A stretch of DNA of 64,000 nt from Segatella salivae DSM 15606. GTDB taxonomy: Bacteria > Bacteroidota > Bacteroidia > Bacteroidales > Bacteroidaceae. Shown here piece after piece: positions 1 to 8,365 of this stretch. The stretch's first letter is position 1. The number at the start of each line of letters is the position of its first letter. A model generated the notes under the pieces. That model ran no database searches. It was given only the letters and a program-made list of their open reading frames with translations, and had not been told where the DNA came from. Location of the stretch: NCBI RefSeq assembly GCF_000185845.1, contig NZ_GL629647.1, positions 2,992,803 through 3,056,802 on the forward strand. The letters are read 5' to 3'. The position numbers and the translations under genes are program-made.

Positions 1-116
1 TATATTAATTCTATTAAAATTAACAATTATTTACTTATATTTTATTTTTCATACAGTTAGATAAGGCTGTTCTTTAAGAACCATTTGATATTGAGCATTC
101 TATTCGAATGGAAATT

Positions 117-204
117 AAATGATGATTTGATGTGTTGTGTTTTGGTTTAGATTGTAACGTAAAATGGTCTAAATTGCAGTGTGAAATGGTTTAGATTGCA
201 GGCT
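117..204. repeat. 22-nt-period degenerate tandem array
   Basis: Four consecutive 22-nt units start at 117, 139, 161 and 183. The last three share the core TGGTYTARATTG at a fixed position in each unit; the first is more diverged. The array lies downstream of the GH31 gene (minus strand). The rest of 1-363 is AT-rich and shows only this array and the hairpin at 223-259; I see no gene there. Confidence 0.7.
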
Positions 205-222
205 AACCACTTACAAACAAGA

Positions 223-259
223 ATCCCAGCGCTGGCTCGTTGTTAGCCAACGCTGGGAT
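223..259. terminator. Strong imperfect hairpin downstream of GH31
   Basis: A 15-nt arm (223-237, ATCCCAGCGCTGGCT) pairs with 245-259 across a 7-nt loop with a single mismatch. It lies about 105 nt past the stop of the minus-strand GH31 gene and is the only strong hairpin before the window edge, so it may end the polysaccharide operon. There is no long T-run, so it could instead be a repeated extragenic palindrome like those at 11995-12031 and 16252-16292. Confidence 0.5.
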
Positions 260-363
260 ACTGAAGGGGAGTGGAGGATTATTTTGCGATGCAAAAATGG
301 GATGTTTTCGCCCTCTTTTGTCACCCCCTGGCGTATTGAGGGAGCGCAACGGGTGAAGAAAAG

Positions 364-1950
364 CTATTTGCCGATTCGCTCGAAATAAGGCAAACGGGAG
401 AGGGGAACTTGCTGTTTGATGACACGATTGCCACGCCAGACGCGGCCTTGGTCGTCACGCCAGCGGCCGGGAGGAAGGATAATCGTGCGTGAGGTGCCTG
501 ATGTTGTCATCGGAGCCACCATGAGTTCGTGGCCAAGCATGAATTGGTCTTTCACGTTGGCATAGCCGTGGTGAGGAAATTCATATTCCAAGTTGCGCAC
601 AATTGGCTCACCTGTGCGCGCAGATTCAAGTGCACAAAGTGTGATATACGGCGATTTCATGACATGAAGACGGGCCATGTTGCGCACAATCTCTAAGTTT
701 TCTGCACTTAGAATGCGCCATGGAGCCACCGAAAATTGCATCATCGGCATGAGGGTATGCACCTGGGTAGAGCGCACAATGAGTTCTTGGTCGAACTTAT
801 CGGCATCGATGTTGAGGAAGGAGGCAAACGAACCGCCGCCTATCATGTCTGGACACGCAAAGCCATAGCCCAGCAAACCTGCCGAAATCATATCGGGAAT
901 GAGTTGTTGAACGGCTTTCCACGAATATTCTTTATCGCCTAAACGCTGCACAAGTGGTTGGTTTCCCATTTGCCAACAGGCACGATATTCGTTGAAATCA
1001 AAGCGACATCCCAACTCAGCCCAGCCTTTTGTCTGGTCAACCGAACGCGCGCCATGAACAAACGGACGCAGATCGGCGCGGTCATAAAACGTGTTATCGC
1101 CTCCATCGAATTTGAAACCATCGATTCCATAGTCGTGCATCATCTTGCGAAGTGTCTTTTCCAAATAGTCAAGGGCTGCCGGATTGGTGAGGTCAAAGCA
1201 TGCACTCTGCCCATTCCACCACTGAATGATGGCTGGGTTTCCGGTGGCATCGCGCAGCAACAGTCCCTCTTTTGCCAGCGCGCGATATTCAGGACTGTCG
1301 GCAGATACAAACGGACTAATCCACAACATCACCTTAAAGCCCATGTCATGTAGGCTGTCGACCATGGCGCGTGGATTGGAGAAGCGTTCCTCTTTGAAGT
1401 CGAAGTTGCCATAATAGCGCTGCCAGTTGTCGTCAATCATCAAGATACCGGGAGGAAATCCGTTGTCGACGATGTGGCGAGCATAGTTTAAGATGTCGGT
1501 CTGGTTTTGGTTATACATCAGTTCTATCCACGTGTTGTATTGCGGATTTGAAAAGAAGAGCCCGTCGGGCAGTTTGCCATTGGGAGGAAAATGCTTTCTC
1601 ATCACACCAAGATAGGCATCGCGCAAGGTCTTTCCTTGCTGCTTAACGCCCACTTTTTCATAGCGTGAATCAAGGTGAATGCTGTTGTTGTTGACCGAGA
1701 AGATAAAGGGATTATCGCTCCAAATGAAGCGTCCTTGGTCAGAAATGAGCATCCCCGACACCTGGTTGTTGGCATTTTGGTTGGAAAGATCAAAGGGGGC
1801 AAGCGATGAAAAGGGCATCGCCGAGCCAAGCGCTGTTGCTCCTCCCCACCACGCTTCATTGGGCAGCATGGGAATATCGGTGCGCTGTTGGGCCTGCAAT
1901 GACGAGCAGAGTAGTCCCATGAGCAGTAAAAAAGAATAACGTAGGTGCAT
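364..1950 (-). CDS. Glycoside hydrolase family 31 (alpha-glycosidase), secreted
   Basis: Retaining alpha-glycosidase of family GH31, a TIM-barrel enzyme acting on alpha-linked glucose, xylose or galactose. The barrel strand MLWISPF and the nucleophile motif DGFKFDGGD (Asp near residue 282) are visible; the latter resembles the MYORG-like branch more than maltase-type enzymes. From the chosen ATG at 1950 the protein is about 528 aa with a clean signal peptide (MHLRYSFLLLMGLL ... AQ), so it is exported to the periplasm or surface. An alternative ATG at 1983 has GGA 8 nt upstream but gives an odd n-region. It is the last gene of a SusC/SusD operon, where it would cleave the imported oligosaccharide. 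The substrate linkage cannot be read from the sequence. Confidence 0.88.
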   Translation of the reverse strand: MHLRYSFLLLMGLLCSSLQAQQRTDIPMLPNEAWWGGATALGSAMPFSSLAPFDLSNQNANNQVSGMLISDQGRFIWSDNPFIFSVNNNSIHLDSRYEKVGVKQQGKTLRDAYLGVMRKHFPPNGKLPDGLFFSNPQYNTWIELMYNQNQTDILNYARHIVDNGFPPGILMIDDNWQRYYGNFDFKEERFSNPRAMVDSLHDMGFKVMLWISPFVSADSPEYRALAKEGLLLRDATGNPAIIQWWNGQSACFDLTNPAALDYLEKTLRKMMHDYGIDGFKFDGGDNTFYDRADLRPFVHGARSVDQTKGWAELGCRFDFNEYRACWQMGNQPLVQRLGDKEYSWKAVQQLIPDMISAGLLGYGFACPDMIGGGSFASFLNIDADKFDQELIVRSTQVHTLMPMMQFSVAPWRILSAENLEIVRNMARLHVMKSPYITLCALESARTGEPIVRNLEYEFPHHGYANVKDQFMLGHELMVAPMTTSGTSRTIILPPGRWRDDQGRVWRGNRVIKQQVPLSRLPYFERIGK

Positions 1951-2065
1951 GAATATGAAATAAAATGTTTTTTCTTTGAGCATTATAAGTTTCCGTCGGC
2001 ATGACGATTCGGATGTTCTTGCAGTGGCAGTCAAGCCTCCTTGTCCGAGCCGTTGAATGCCTTTA

Positions 2066-2267
2066 TTTTGAAAATGGCAGTTCATCTGAAGGCTCGGAAA
2101 GTCAGCTTTTGCGACAAACAGGTTTTCCAAGATGTGGGAAATGCACTTTTTGTTGTCGGCAAGTCATCCGCGTGATGGGATAAGTTGTTTTCGTTGCTGG
2201 CAGACTTTCCGCGGGGTTGGAAAGGCGTTTTTTGCTTTTGGCAAGCCATCCAACCCCTGGGACGCGT
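2066..2267. repeat. ~40-nt-period tandem array with internal dyads
   Basis: Five contiguous units of 40-41 nt begin at 2066, 2106, 2146, 2187 and 2228. Most units start with a T-run, then (G)GCAR, then a small inverted repeat such as TTTCC...GGGAAA or CTTTCC...GGAAAG. The array fills the gap between the SusE-like gene (stop at 2290) and the GH31 start, so it would be transcribed within the operon as a series of small hairpins. Confidence 0.65.
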
Positions 2268-2289
2268 CTGTTTTGTGTCGTTTTACCGC

Positions 2290-4044
2290 CTATTCTGCCA
2301 CGAAATCCATGGTGAAATGACTGTTTCCTTTCGGTGAAACCACGCCATCTGCAGCCACGTTTATGCCGTCTTTCAAGTCGATGACAACCTTATATTTTCC
2401 TGCTGACGTAGGAATGAGGAAACCATCGGTGCCCGTGCGTACGGGAGCGGGGAAGAAACTATTGGGCAAACGATATTTATGTCCGGTAGAAGGATGCACA
2501 ACATAGAAGGCCACATCACCTCCCCAACCAAAGTTATAGAAGGTACCTTCGTAGCGATTGCCCGTTGTGTGTACCACCGGCAGCACGTTTTCGTCAGACC
2601 ATACCACAGCCGTTGAGTTCTTTGTAGGTGCCCAACTCCAGCCATCCATATACAAAACATCGGGATAACCGCCTACGGGGCAGGCATAGAAGGCACCGCT
2701 AAAGATGTCCATGCGAACATAATATGCACCGCTGTTGCCCTTTAATGTCCACGTAGAGTTACCGCCTCCGTTAAACAAATCAGGGTTGCAGGTGTAGCCA
2801 GACAAGTCAAAGTCTGACGTGATTTTCTGTCCCTTTTGCAGTGTCATCGTACCTTCGTAGATGTAAGATTCACCTGCTTTGAGATGTAATTGCTGTCCAC
2901 AGAAGCCGATAGAAGGCGTTGCTACCATGCCATTTACCGTCACTTTATCGTTTGCAAAGACTAAGGATTTGCCACTACCCGTAATTTCTACGCTCGTGCA
3001 AGTGCCCGAAGTGAGATTTGCTTTAATGGTAAACGCACCGCCGGCAGTGAGGTGGAAGCTCTTCGATGCATCGTCAGTAGCCGACTGAACAAGCTTATGT
3101 CCGTCCCAAAGGATGTAACCATTGTGGCCACCTTGTTTCAAACGGAAGTTGCCTGCAGCCGTTTGGCCCCACATTCCCACTTCAGGATTGTCGCCTTCAG
3201 GGGCAGTCCAGGTGTAGTATGTGTCGTTTTTGCTTTCATATCCGTGCATGCGCATCTTTGTTTTCTCTGTTGTTATCTCGCCATCTTGCCAGTGTCCTGA
3301 GATAGTTCCTAAGATATAGTAGCAATCTGTCGTGGGAAGCGGTTTCCAAACATGGCGCTCACCAAAGGAGAGTTCAAACGTTTTAGGATTGAAAGACACC
3401 GTAAACGAAGACTCAACGTCGCCACCTATCGTGATAGAATCATTGGCCATTGACGCAATTTCGCCATTCTGCGTTCCCCAATAAATGCCGTTTTTGCTCG
3501 TCGTTGTCGAGATAATGCCTTTCACCTTGGCAGGAAACAGCTGCTCGTTGGGCGTAGTGAAGACATCGCCTTGCTTGGTTAGTTCGATAACATTGCCGTT
3601 GCCGAGAATGAGATTCAGCGTTTCAAACGTAGGCGTTGATACGGAAGGAATCGTGAAAGTCTCTACCGCCTCGCCATTGCGTGTGTTGTCTAACTTCGCC
3701 ACCAACAGCAAATCGTCGGTCGAAGCATTCTTAGGCAGTGGTATTTGGATGTTGTCATCCATGCTAAACTGCTTGCCGAGCAACATCTGATACTTTGTAG
3801 TCAGGGTGTCACCCTTGCTGTTTAACAACAACAGTTCATAGTGTTCCAGGTTGCGTTCATCGGTTAAGAGGCCCGTGATATCAATCTTGTCACCATATTT
3901 ATAATTATCAGGCACCACCATAAGGTCCATTTCTGGCTTTGGTCCTGTTTTGTCTTTAGAAACAAATTTATCGTCATTGTCGCTGCAACCCATTACACAC
4001 AGCATTGCTGTTGCAAGGACAAGATAGCTTATTTTTTTGAACAT
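2290..4044 (-). CDS. SusE/SusF-like surface glycan-binding lipoprotein
   Basis: About 584 aa, beginning at the ATG at 4044; a TTG two codons upstream at 4050 is less likely. The signal peptide MFKKISYLVLATAMLCVMGC ends in a lipobox with the lipidated Cys at residue 20. The following SDNDD is the acidic signal that sends Bacteroidetes lipoproteins to the cell surface. The remainder is beta-rich with several aromatic-containing repeats (residues ~240-330 and ~400-580) of the kind found in SusE/F-type and DUF51xx polysaccharide-locus proteins. No catalytic motif is visible. The gene lies between the acyltransferase gene (6 nt from this start) and GH31. The expected role is to hold the glycan at the surface near the SusCD complex. 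Family placement is by general resemblance and position. Confidence 0.72.
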   Translation of the reverse strand: MFKKISYLVLATAMLCVMGCSDNDDKFVSKDKTGPKPEMDLMVVPDNYKYGDKIDITGLLTDERNLEHYELLLLNSKGDTLTTKYQMLLGKQFSMDDNIQIPLPKNASTDDLLLVAKLDNTRNGEAVETFTIPSVSTPTFETLNLILGNGNVIELTKQGDVFTTPNEQLFPAKVKGIISTTTSKNGIYWGTQNGEIASMANDSITIGGDVESSFTVSFNPKTFELSFGERHVWKPLPTTDCYYILGTISGHWQDGEITTEKTKMRMHGYESKNDTYYTWTAPEGDNPEVGMWGQTAAGNFRLKQGGHNGYILWDGHKLVQSATDDASKSFHLTAGGAFTIKANLTSGTCTSVEITGSGKSLVFANDKVTVNGMVATPSIGFCGQQLHLKAGESYIYEGTMTLQKGQKITSDFDLSGYTCNPDLFNGGGNSTWTLKGNSGAYYVRMDIFSGAFYACPVGGYPDVLYMDGWSWAPTKNSTAVVWSDENVLPVVHTTGNRYEGTFYNFGWGGDVAFYVVHPSTGHKYRLPNSFFPAPVRTGTDGFLIPTSAGKYKVVIDLKDGINVAADGVVSPKGNSHFTMDFVAE

Positions 4045-4056
4045 AATCAATCGGTT

Positions 4057-5199
4057 TTATGCTTTTATGAAATAGTTTAATTTGAACATCAGCTTCAAAA
4101 TGAGCAATACCCACACCCCTTGCAGGGTAACCAGCAACACACGATGATAGTCGCCGAGCCATTGGTGGAAGCCAAAGAAGATAGAGTCGGTGATAGAATT
4201 GAAGTCAATGTGGTCGCCAATGTAATACGCAGCCAGTGAGTTCATGCCATAGTATCGCAGCCACATCCAGCCTTTTCTGCATCCTTTCACGTCGATAATG
4301 TAATAGAACAAGCCCATCAGGATAAAGCAAATGCCTCCTGAAAAGAGGGTCATGGAGCTTGACCAGATGTGTTTGATGATGGGAATCCAAGGGTGCATGC
4401 AAAGCGATACGGCAATCATGGCCACACCACCAGCAATGAGCCAGTAGAACTTTTGCATCGCTGTGCGCTCACTTTTCAGCAGATAGCCTGCCAAAGTACC
4501 CAGATAAACCGTCACGATGAAGTTCAGAGAACTCATAATCCACGTATAATGATAGGTGGGATCCCAATGCCATTGGTTGCCCTGCCAAATCACTCCATCG
4601 CGGAAACGCCCTAACACTGCGCGGTCGATGGCCTCGCAAATGTTGCTGTCGATGGTGAAATCGAAGTTTCCCCAAATGGCAAAGATGGCGATATAGGCCA
4701 AGAACGAGAGGCTCACTGCAATGATTTGCGTGCGCAAAGAGCAGAAAACATAGAGGAAAGCCACGGCAACATAGCCCACAGCAATGCTTTGAAGGGTGTT
4801 GGAATAGAGGTGTAGTTGTTGCAAGTCAAACGCCAAAAGGTTGCCTTGACAAACCATGCCTAAGATCCAAAGCACCACAAAGCGTTTCAAGATTCGGCGG
4901 TAAAAGCTGCCATCAATGCGCTCTCCACGCTTGTAACGTGCCATGGCAAACGGAATCGTTATGCCCGACATGAACATGAACAAGGGCATGATGATGTCCC
5001 AAAAGCAGAAGCCTTCCCACGGCAGATGCAACAGTTGACCCATGATGAAGTGGCCAACTGTTCCTTCGGCAGGCTGCATTGTCTCGAGTGCTTTGAGCAA
5101 AATGGGCTGCACCAACACGAGCATTGCCAAGTCTGCTCCACGCAAAATGTCGAGCGAAAGCAGTCTGTTTGGCTTTTGAAGTGTAGTGTTTGACTCCAT
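4057..5199 (-). CDS. Multi-pass membrane acyltransferase, DUF5009/NagX-like
   Basis: A 380-aa polytopic inner-membrane protein. The N-terminal RLLSLDILRGADLAMLVLVQ resembles the first helix of the heparan-alpha-glucosaminide N-acetyltransferase/DUF5009/DUF1624 family, where an R-G or R-G-x-D motif follows a SLD start. About ten hydrophobic segments follow, with the conserved GMNSLAAYYIGD near the C-terminus. Family members move an acetyl group across the membrane onto a sugar, and several sit in Bacteroidetes polysaccharide loci. The gene is 2 nt from the DUF4874/4832 gene and 6 nt from the SusE-like gene, so it is co-transcribed. Acetylation of a released sugar in the periplasm is inferred, not shown. 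Confidence 0.75.
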   Translation of the reverse strand: MESNTTLQKPNRLLSLDILRGADLAMLVLVQPILLKALETMQPAEGTVGHFIMGQLLHLPWEGFCFWDIIMPLFMFMSGITIPFAMARYKRGERIDGSFYRRILKRFVVLWILGMVCQGNLLAFDLQQLHLYSNTLQSIAVGYVAVAFLYVFCSLRTQIIAVSLSFLAYIAIFAIWGNFDFTIDSNICEAIDRAVLGRFRDGVIWQGNQWHWDPTYHYTWIMSSLNFIVTVYLGTLAGYLLKSERTAMQKFYWLIAGGVAMIAVSLCMHPWIPIIKHIWSSSMTLFSGGICFILMGLFYYIIDVKGCRKGWMWLRYYGMNSLAAYYIGDHIDFNSITDSIFFGFHQWLGDYHRVLLVTLQGVWVLLILKLMFKLNYFIKA

Positions 5200-5201
5200 C
5201 G

Positions 5202-6635
5202 TTAGTGCTTAATGAATTTCACAGCTGCCGTACTTTGTGGTGCTGTGCCCGTCTTTTCAACCTTGATAGTAACACCCAGATTGTTGTAACCTGTGGTTGC
5301 TTCCCACATCTCTTTATTGGCTAAGCGCACCGCATAGTCGGCTCTTGCAGCGATAGAAGGCTCGGCGTCGGGCAAGAAGAGCAACAACTGGTAGTCGCCT
5401 GCAGGGATATCCGCCGGCAGTTGCACCTTGGCCATGAGATTGGTCAGGTGGCGTGGCTTCCAGGTTCGTGGGTCATCAGGCAGCGTTGCAATGTAAGTAG
5501 CATCCTTTGAACGCAGGATGAGCTGCACTTTACGTGGATTATACATTGCTGCAAAACCGATATTATAGATAGAAAGGATAGCGTTGAGGTCGCTTCCCGG
5601 TGTGAGTTGGGTTGAATATTTACCGCGCATGAGCACCAAGCGATAGCCTAAGTTCATGCGAATCTCATCCATCACGCCGTCTTTCTCCCATTGTTTCAAC
5701 ACCACGCGGTCGTAACCATCGTGCAAGAACGACCAATGCAGCGTCTTCAACTCGTCTAAAGCTGCCTTGCCGCGACTTGGAGGAGTGGTTGACGAGGGGC
5801 GAGCCGTCTCACCGCCAATAGGAGTATAGAGGCCTTCTTGTGCCAAATAGGCTTTGTCTTTCGCTACATCCTCATAGGTACCCATGTTGGTTTCATCGGC
5901 CATGAAGGCGTCGTTGTGGTGCGCAATGCGTGCCTGTGGACTATTTTTATAGGCAAATGAGGCATCAAGCGGCGTCTGAATGGCCGTGAAGTTACGCTTA
6001 TAAGCCGGTGTACGCACTTGAACAAAGCGGTCGGTAGGCAGCACCTCCAACCATTTTGCCAACACTTCGTTGCGTGAGGCATTGTTGTTCAGGCCATTGG
6101 AAGAATAATACCATTCGCCCCAAGCACCGATAAAACCAGCCTGTACGCAGGCAATGACGTCCTTGTCTTTGGCCAACAGCGGTTTCAGTTGGTCTAAATG
6201 TTGCTTGATTGTCACCATAGGTGCATCGGCTTCATCCTTAGATGAGGTGTAGGCGAAACGCAAAATCGCCTTCATTCCAACCTTACGCACGGTGGCTAAA
6301 TCGTTATCTATCTTTGCCAAATCGGCTGTTGTGAGGGCTTGATTGCGTCGGTCTTTCAGATAATAAACAATCTGAACGAGCGACTCCTGCTCGCTTTTAG
6401 CCGTTTTAAGCCGTGATTCAGAGAGGGGAGTAGCCATGTTGCTCTCCACCATAACATACATACCACGTTCAGGATTGAAGAAGTTTTCCTTTGAAGGCGT
6501 GTATTTCACTGTTTCCAACTCAACCTTTTCCTTGTCAGGAGTGGGGGTAGGTGTAGGCTTATCGTCGTCACTACTGCCACAAGCCATCATCGAAAGCGAC
6601 AGCAACAGCACCGATATGTTTAAGAATTTATTCAT
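5202..6635 (-). CDS. DUF4874/DUF4832 lipoprotein of a polysaccharide locus
   Basis: About 477 aa. The ATG at 6635 is chosen because the signal peptide MNKFLNISVLLLSLSMMAC begins there, with the lipidated Cys at 19 followed by GSSDDD and a Pro-Thr linker; longer in-frame starts upstream only add a basic tail. The N-terminal half carries FFNPERGMYV and an acidic barrel-like segment (GFIGAWGEWYY) typical of DUF4874. The C-terminal half (LHWSFLHDGYD, then a beta-sandwich) matches DUF4832. Such proteins have a TIM-barrel-like fold and are suspected glycan-binding or glycosidase-like proteins; no proven activity is known to me. The gene sits directly after SusD in the operon. Confidence 0.8.
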   Translation of the reverse strand: MNKFLNISVLLLSLSMMACGSSDDDKPTPTPTPDKEKVELETVKYTPSKENFFNPERGMYVMVESNMATPLSESRLKTAKSEQESLVQIVYYLKDRRNQALTTADLAKIDNDLATVRKVGMKAILRFAYTSSKDEADAPMVTIKQHLDQLKPLLAKDKDVIACVQAGFIGAWGEWYYSSNGLNNNASRNEVLAKWLEVLPTDRFVQVRTPAYKRNFTAIQTPLDASFAYKNSPQARIAHHNDAFMADETNMGTYEDVAKDKAYLAQEGLYTPIGGETARPSSTTPPSRGKAALDELKTLHWSFLHDGYDRVVLKQWEKDGVMDEIRMNLGYRLVLMRGKYSTQLTPGSDLNAILSIYNIGFAAMYNPRKVQLILRSKDATYIATLPDDPRTWKPRHLTNLMAKVQLPADIPAGDYQLLLFLPDAEPSIAARADYAVRLANKEMWEATTGYNNLGVTIKVEKTGTAPQSTAAVKFIKH

Positions 6636-6773
6636 TTTTTCGTGTTTACTATGATTCATTTTATGTGTATATGTTTTGCGTTTGTCTTGACGTTTACGCT
6701 TTGTTACTAAGCGCATGAGATAGCTTTTCATCGCCTGTTGCAAAGGCATAAACGCCAAGATTCGCCGTTTTGA

Positions 6774-8345
6774 TTAATAGCCGGGATTCTGTTTCACCAA
6801 GCCTTTGCCATCGGTAATCACCTCAAGTGGCAGCGGATAAATCTCTTTATATTCCTCTGCATAAGGCGATTGGTTAATGGTTTTCACCAAAGGCACAAGG
6901 CGATGATAGCGAATCAAATCCGAACGATATTGTCCATTCTCACACCAGAACTCGTGCCAACGCTCTTTCAAGATGGCATTGAGCACGTCTTCGGCGGTTG
7001 GATAGTCGGCATAGCTGAGGTTGGGCAAGCCTGCACGGTTGCGAACAACATTCACATTGTCGATAGCCTCATGCAAATCGGCTGTCGAAGCCCCTTGATG
7101 CATGCACAACCCTTCAGCCAATGAGAGATAAACATCGGCAAAACGGAACAACACGATATCGATATCGGTGTATCCTCCCGAGCCTTTCACGCCTGTGTCA
7201 TAGCCAATCTTCAAAGGAATTGGGCCAGCTGCCAATGGCGATTGAGGCGTATTGCGGTCGATAATCGTGCCATCCGAACTCTTATATGAGGTGACCAGTC
7301 CTTGACGGCGAGTGTCACCAGGTTCAAAAGAGTTGTAGAAATACCACGTACTTGTAACGGTTCCCCAGCCAGAGCCCATGCCATGGTCGGCATAGTTGGT
7401 GGGAAGCACCATCATGTGCCACTGGTTTTGGGTTGGTCCTTCATAGGTACAAGGCAGTGCAAAGATGATTTCCTTGTTGCCAGCACCTTGACCTCCGCGT
7501 GCAAACATGGCGTTGTAATCGCTTTGTAGGGCATAGCCATACTGCGATTCCTTTAGTTCTCGTGCCAACTTGATAACCTTGTCATAGTTTGATTTGTCGC
7601 CATGTGTGAGGCCTTCAGGATATTTATAGTTGCCCGTTTCATGCAAATAGAGGCGAATCAAGAGCATCTTTGCCAAGCCACGGCTAAAGCGTCCATACTC
7701 GGTATTGCCCGGAAGAGGAAGGTGTTCGCCAGCAAAGAGCAAGTCGTCTTCAATGAATTTCACCATCTCTGCGCGCGAAAGTCGGGGCAGCGGCTTTTCG
7801 GCCAAGGGGTTTTTCAATACTTCCAATGGCGCAACGACCAACGGACCATACATGTCATAAAGCATATAAGAGAGGAAAGCACGTGCACAGCGCACCTCAG
7901 CTTCATACTTTTGTTTTGTGGCTTCATCGAGATTGCTGTTTGCAATGTCGTCAAGCACAAGCGTACAGCGGCTAATCTTCTGCGAATATCCCCCAGAATA
8001 TTGCTTGTTTCGTGTGTAATAGAACCACGTAATGCCTGTAGTCTCAGGGAAATAGTTTAGTTCTGAGCACTTCTTTTGTTCTCCAAACGTTCCCGTTAAT
8101 ATCCCAGTGGTGGCATCATTGAGGAATTGTATGCCGCGTTCTGAGGTAGAGAACATGCCATCCCACCAGCTTCCGCGCAGAGGATAATAGCAAGAGTAGA
8201 CTAACGACTCTATATCGCTCTCGGTTTTAGGGAAGTTTGAGGGGTTGATTTCAGCGTAGTCGACCGGCTCTAAGTCTGAACAACTGTTGAAAGTCATTGT
8301 CGCACAAGCCAGTAACAGTGCAAATATATAGTTATTCTTTTTCAT
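6774..8345 (-). CDS. SusD/RagB family nutrient-binding lipoprotein
   Basis: A 523-aa SusD-type lipoprotein that caps the SusC barrel and binds the glycan on the cell surface. The signal peptide ends in FNSC (Cys 22) followed by SDLEPVDYAEINP. The helical N-terminal SusD half (YSCYYPLRGSWW, EVRCARAFLSYMLYDMYGPLVV) and the C-terminal segment (VLFRFADVYLSLAEGLC, NVVRNRAGLP, LKERWHEFWCENGQYRSDLIR) are family hallmarks. It lies 20 nt downstream of its SusC partner and leads the rest of the operon. The ligand cannot be deduced. Confidence 0.95.
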   Translation of the reverse strand: MKKNNYIFALLLACATMTFNSCSDLEPVDYAEINPSNFPKTESDIESLVYSCYYPLRGSWWDGMFSTSERGIQFLNDATTGILTGTFGEQKKCSELNYFPETTGITWFYYTRNKQYSGGYSQKISRCTLVLDDIANSNLDEATKQKYEAEVRCARAFLSYMLYDMYGPLVVAPLEVLKNPLAEKPLPRLSRAEMVKFIEDDLLFAGEHLPLPGNTEYGRFSRGLAKMLLIRLYLHETGNYKYPEGLTHGDKSNYDKVIKLARELKESQYGYALQSDYNAMFARGGQGAGNKEIIFALPCTYEGPTQNQWHMMVLPTNYADHGMGSGWGTVTSTWYFYNSFEPGDTRRQGLVTSYKSSDGTIIDRNTPQSPLAAGPIPLKIGYDTGVKGSGGYTDIDIVLFRFADVYLSLAEGLCMHQGASTADLHEAIDNVNVVRNRAGLPNLSYADYPTAEDVLNAILKERWHEFWCENGQYRSDLIRYHRLVPLVKTINQSPYAEEYKEIYPLPLEVITDGKGLVKQNPGY

Positions 8346-8365
8346 TGTTGAATGCGTTTAGGGTT

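Noticed and set aside
958..1353. 131-codon plus-strand frame inside the GH31 gene
   Set aside because: Antisense shadow of a clearly coding sequence; no signal, domain or promoter.
7602..8060. 152-codon plus-strand frame inside SusD
   Set aside because: Antisense shadow; no start context or recognisable features.
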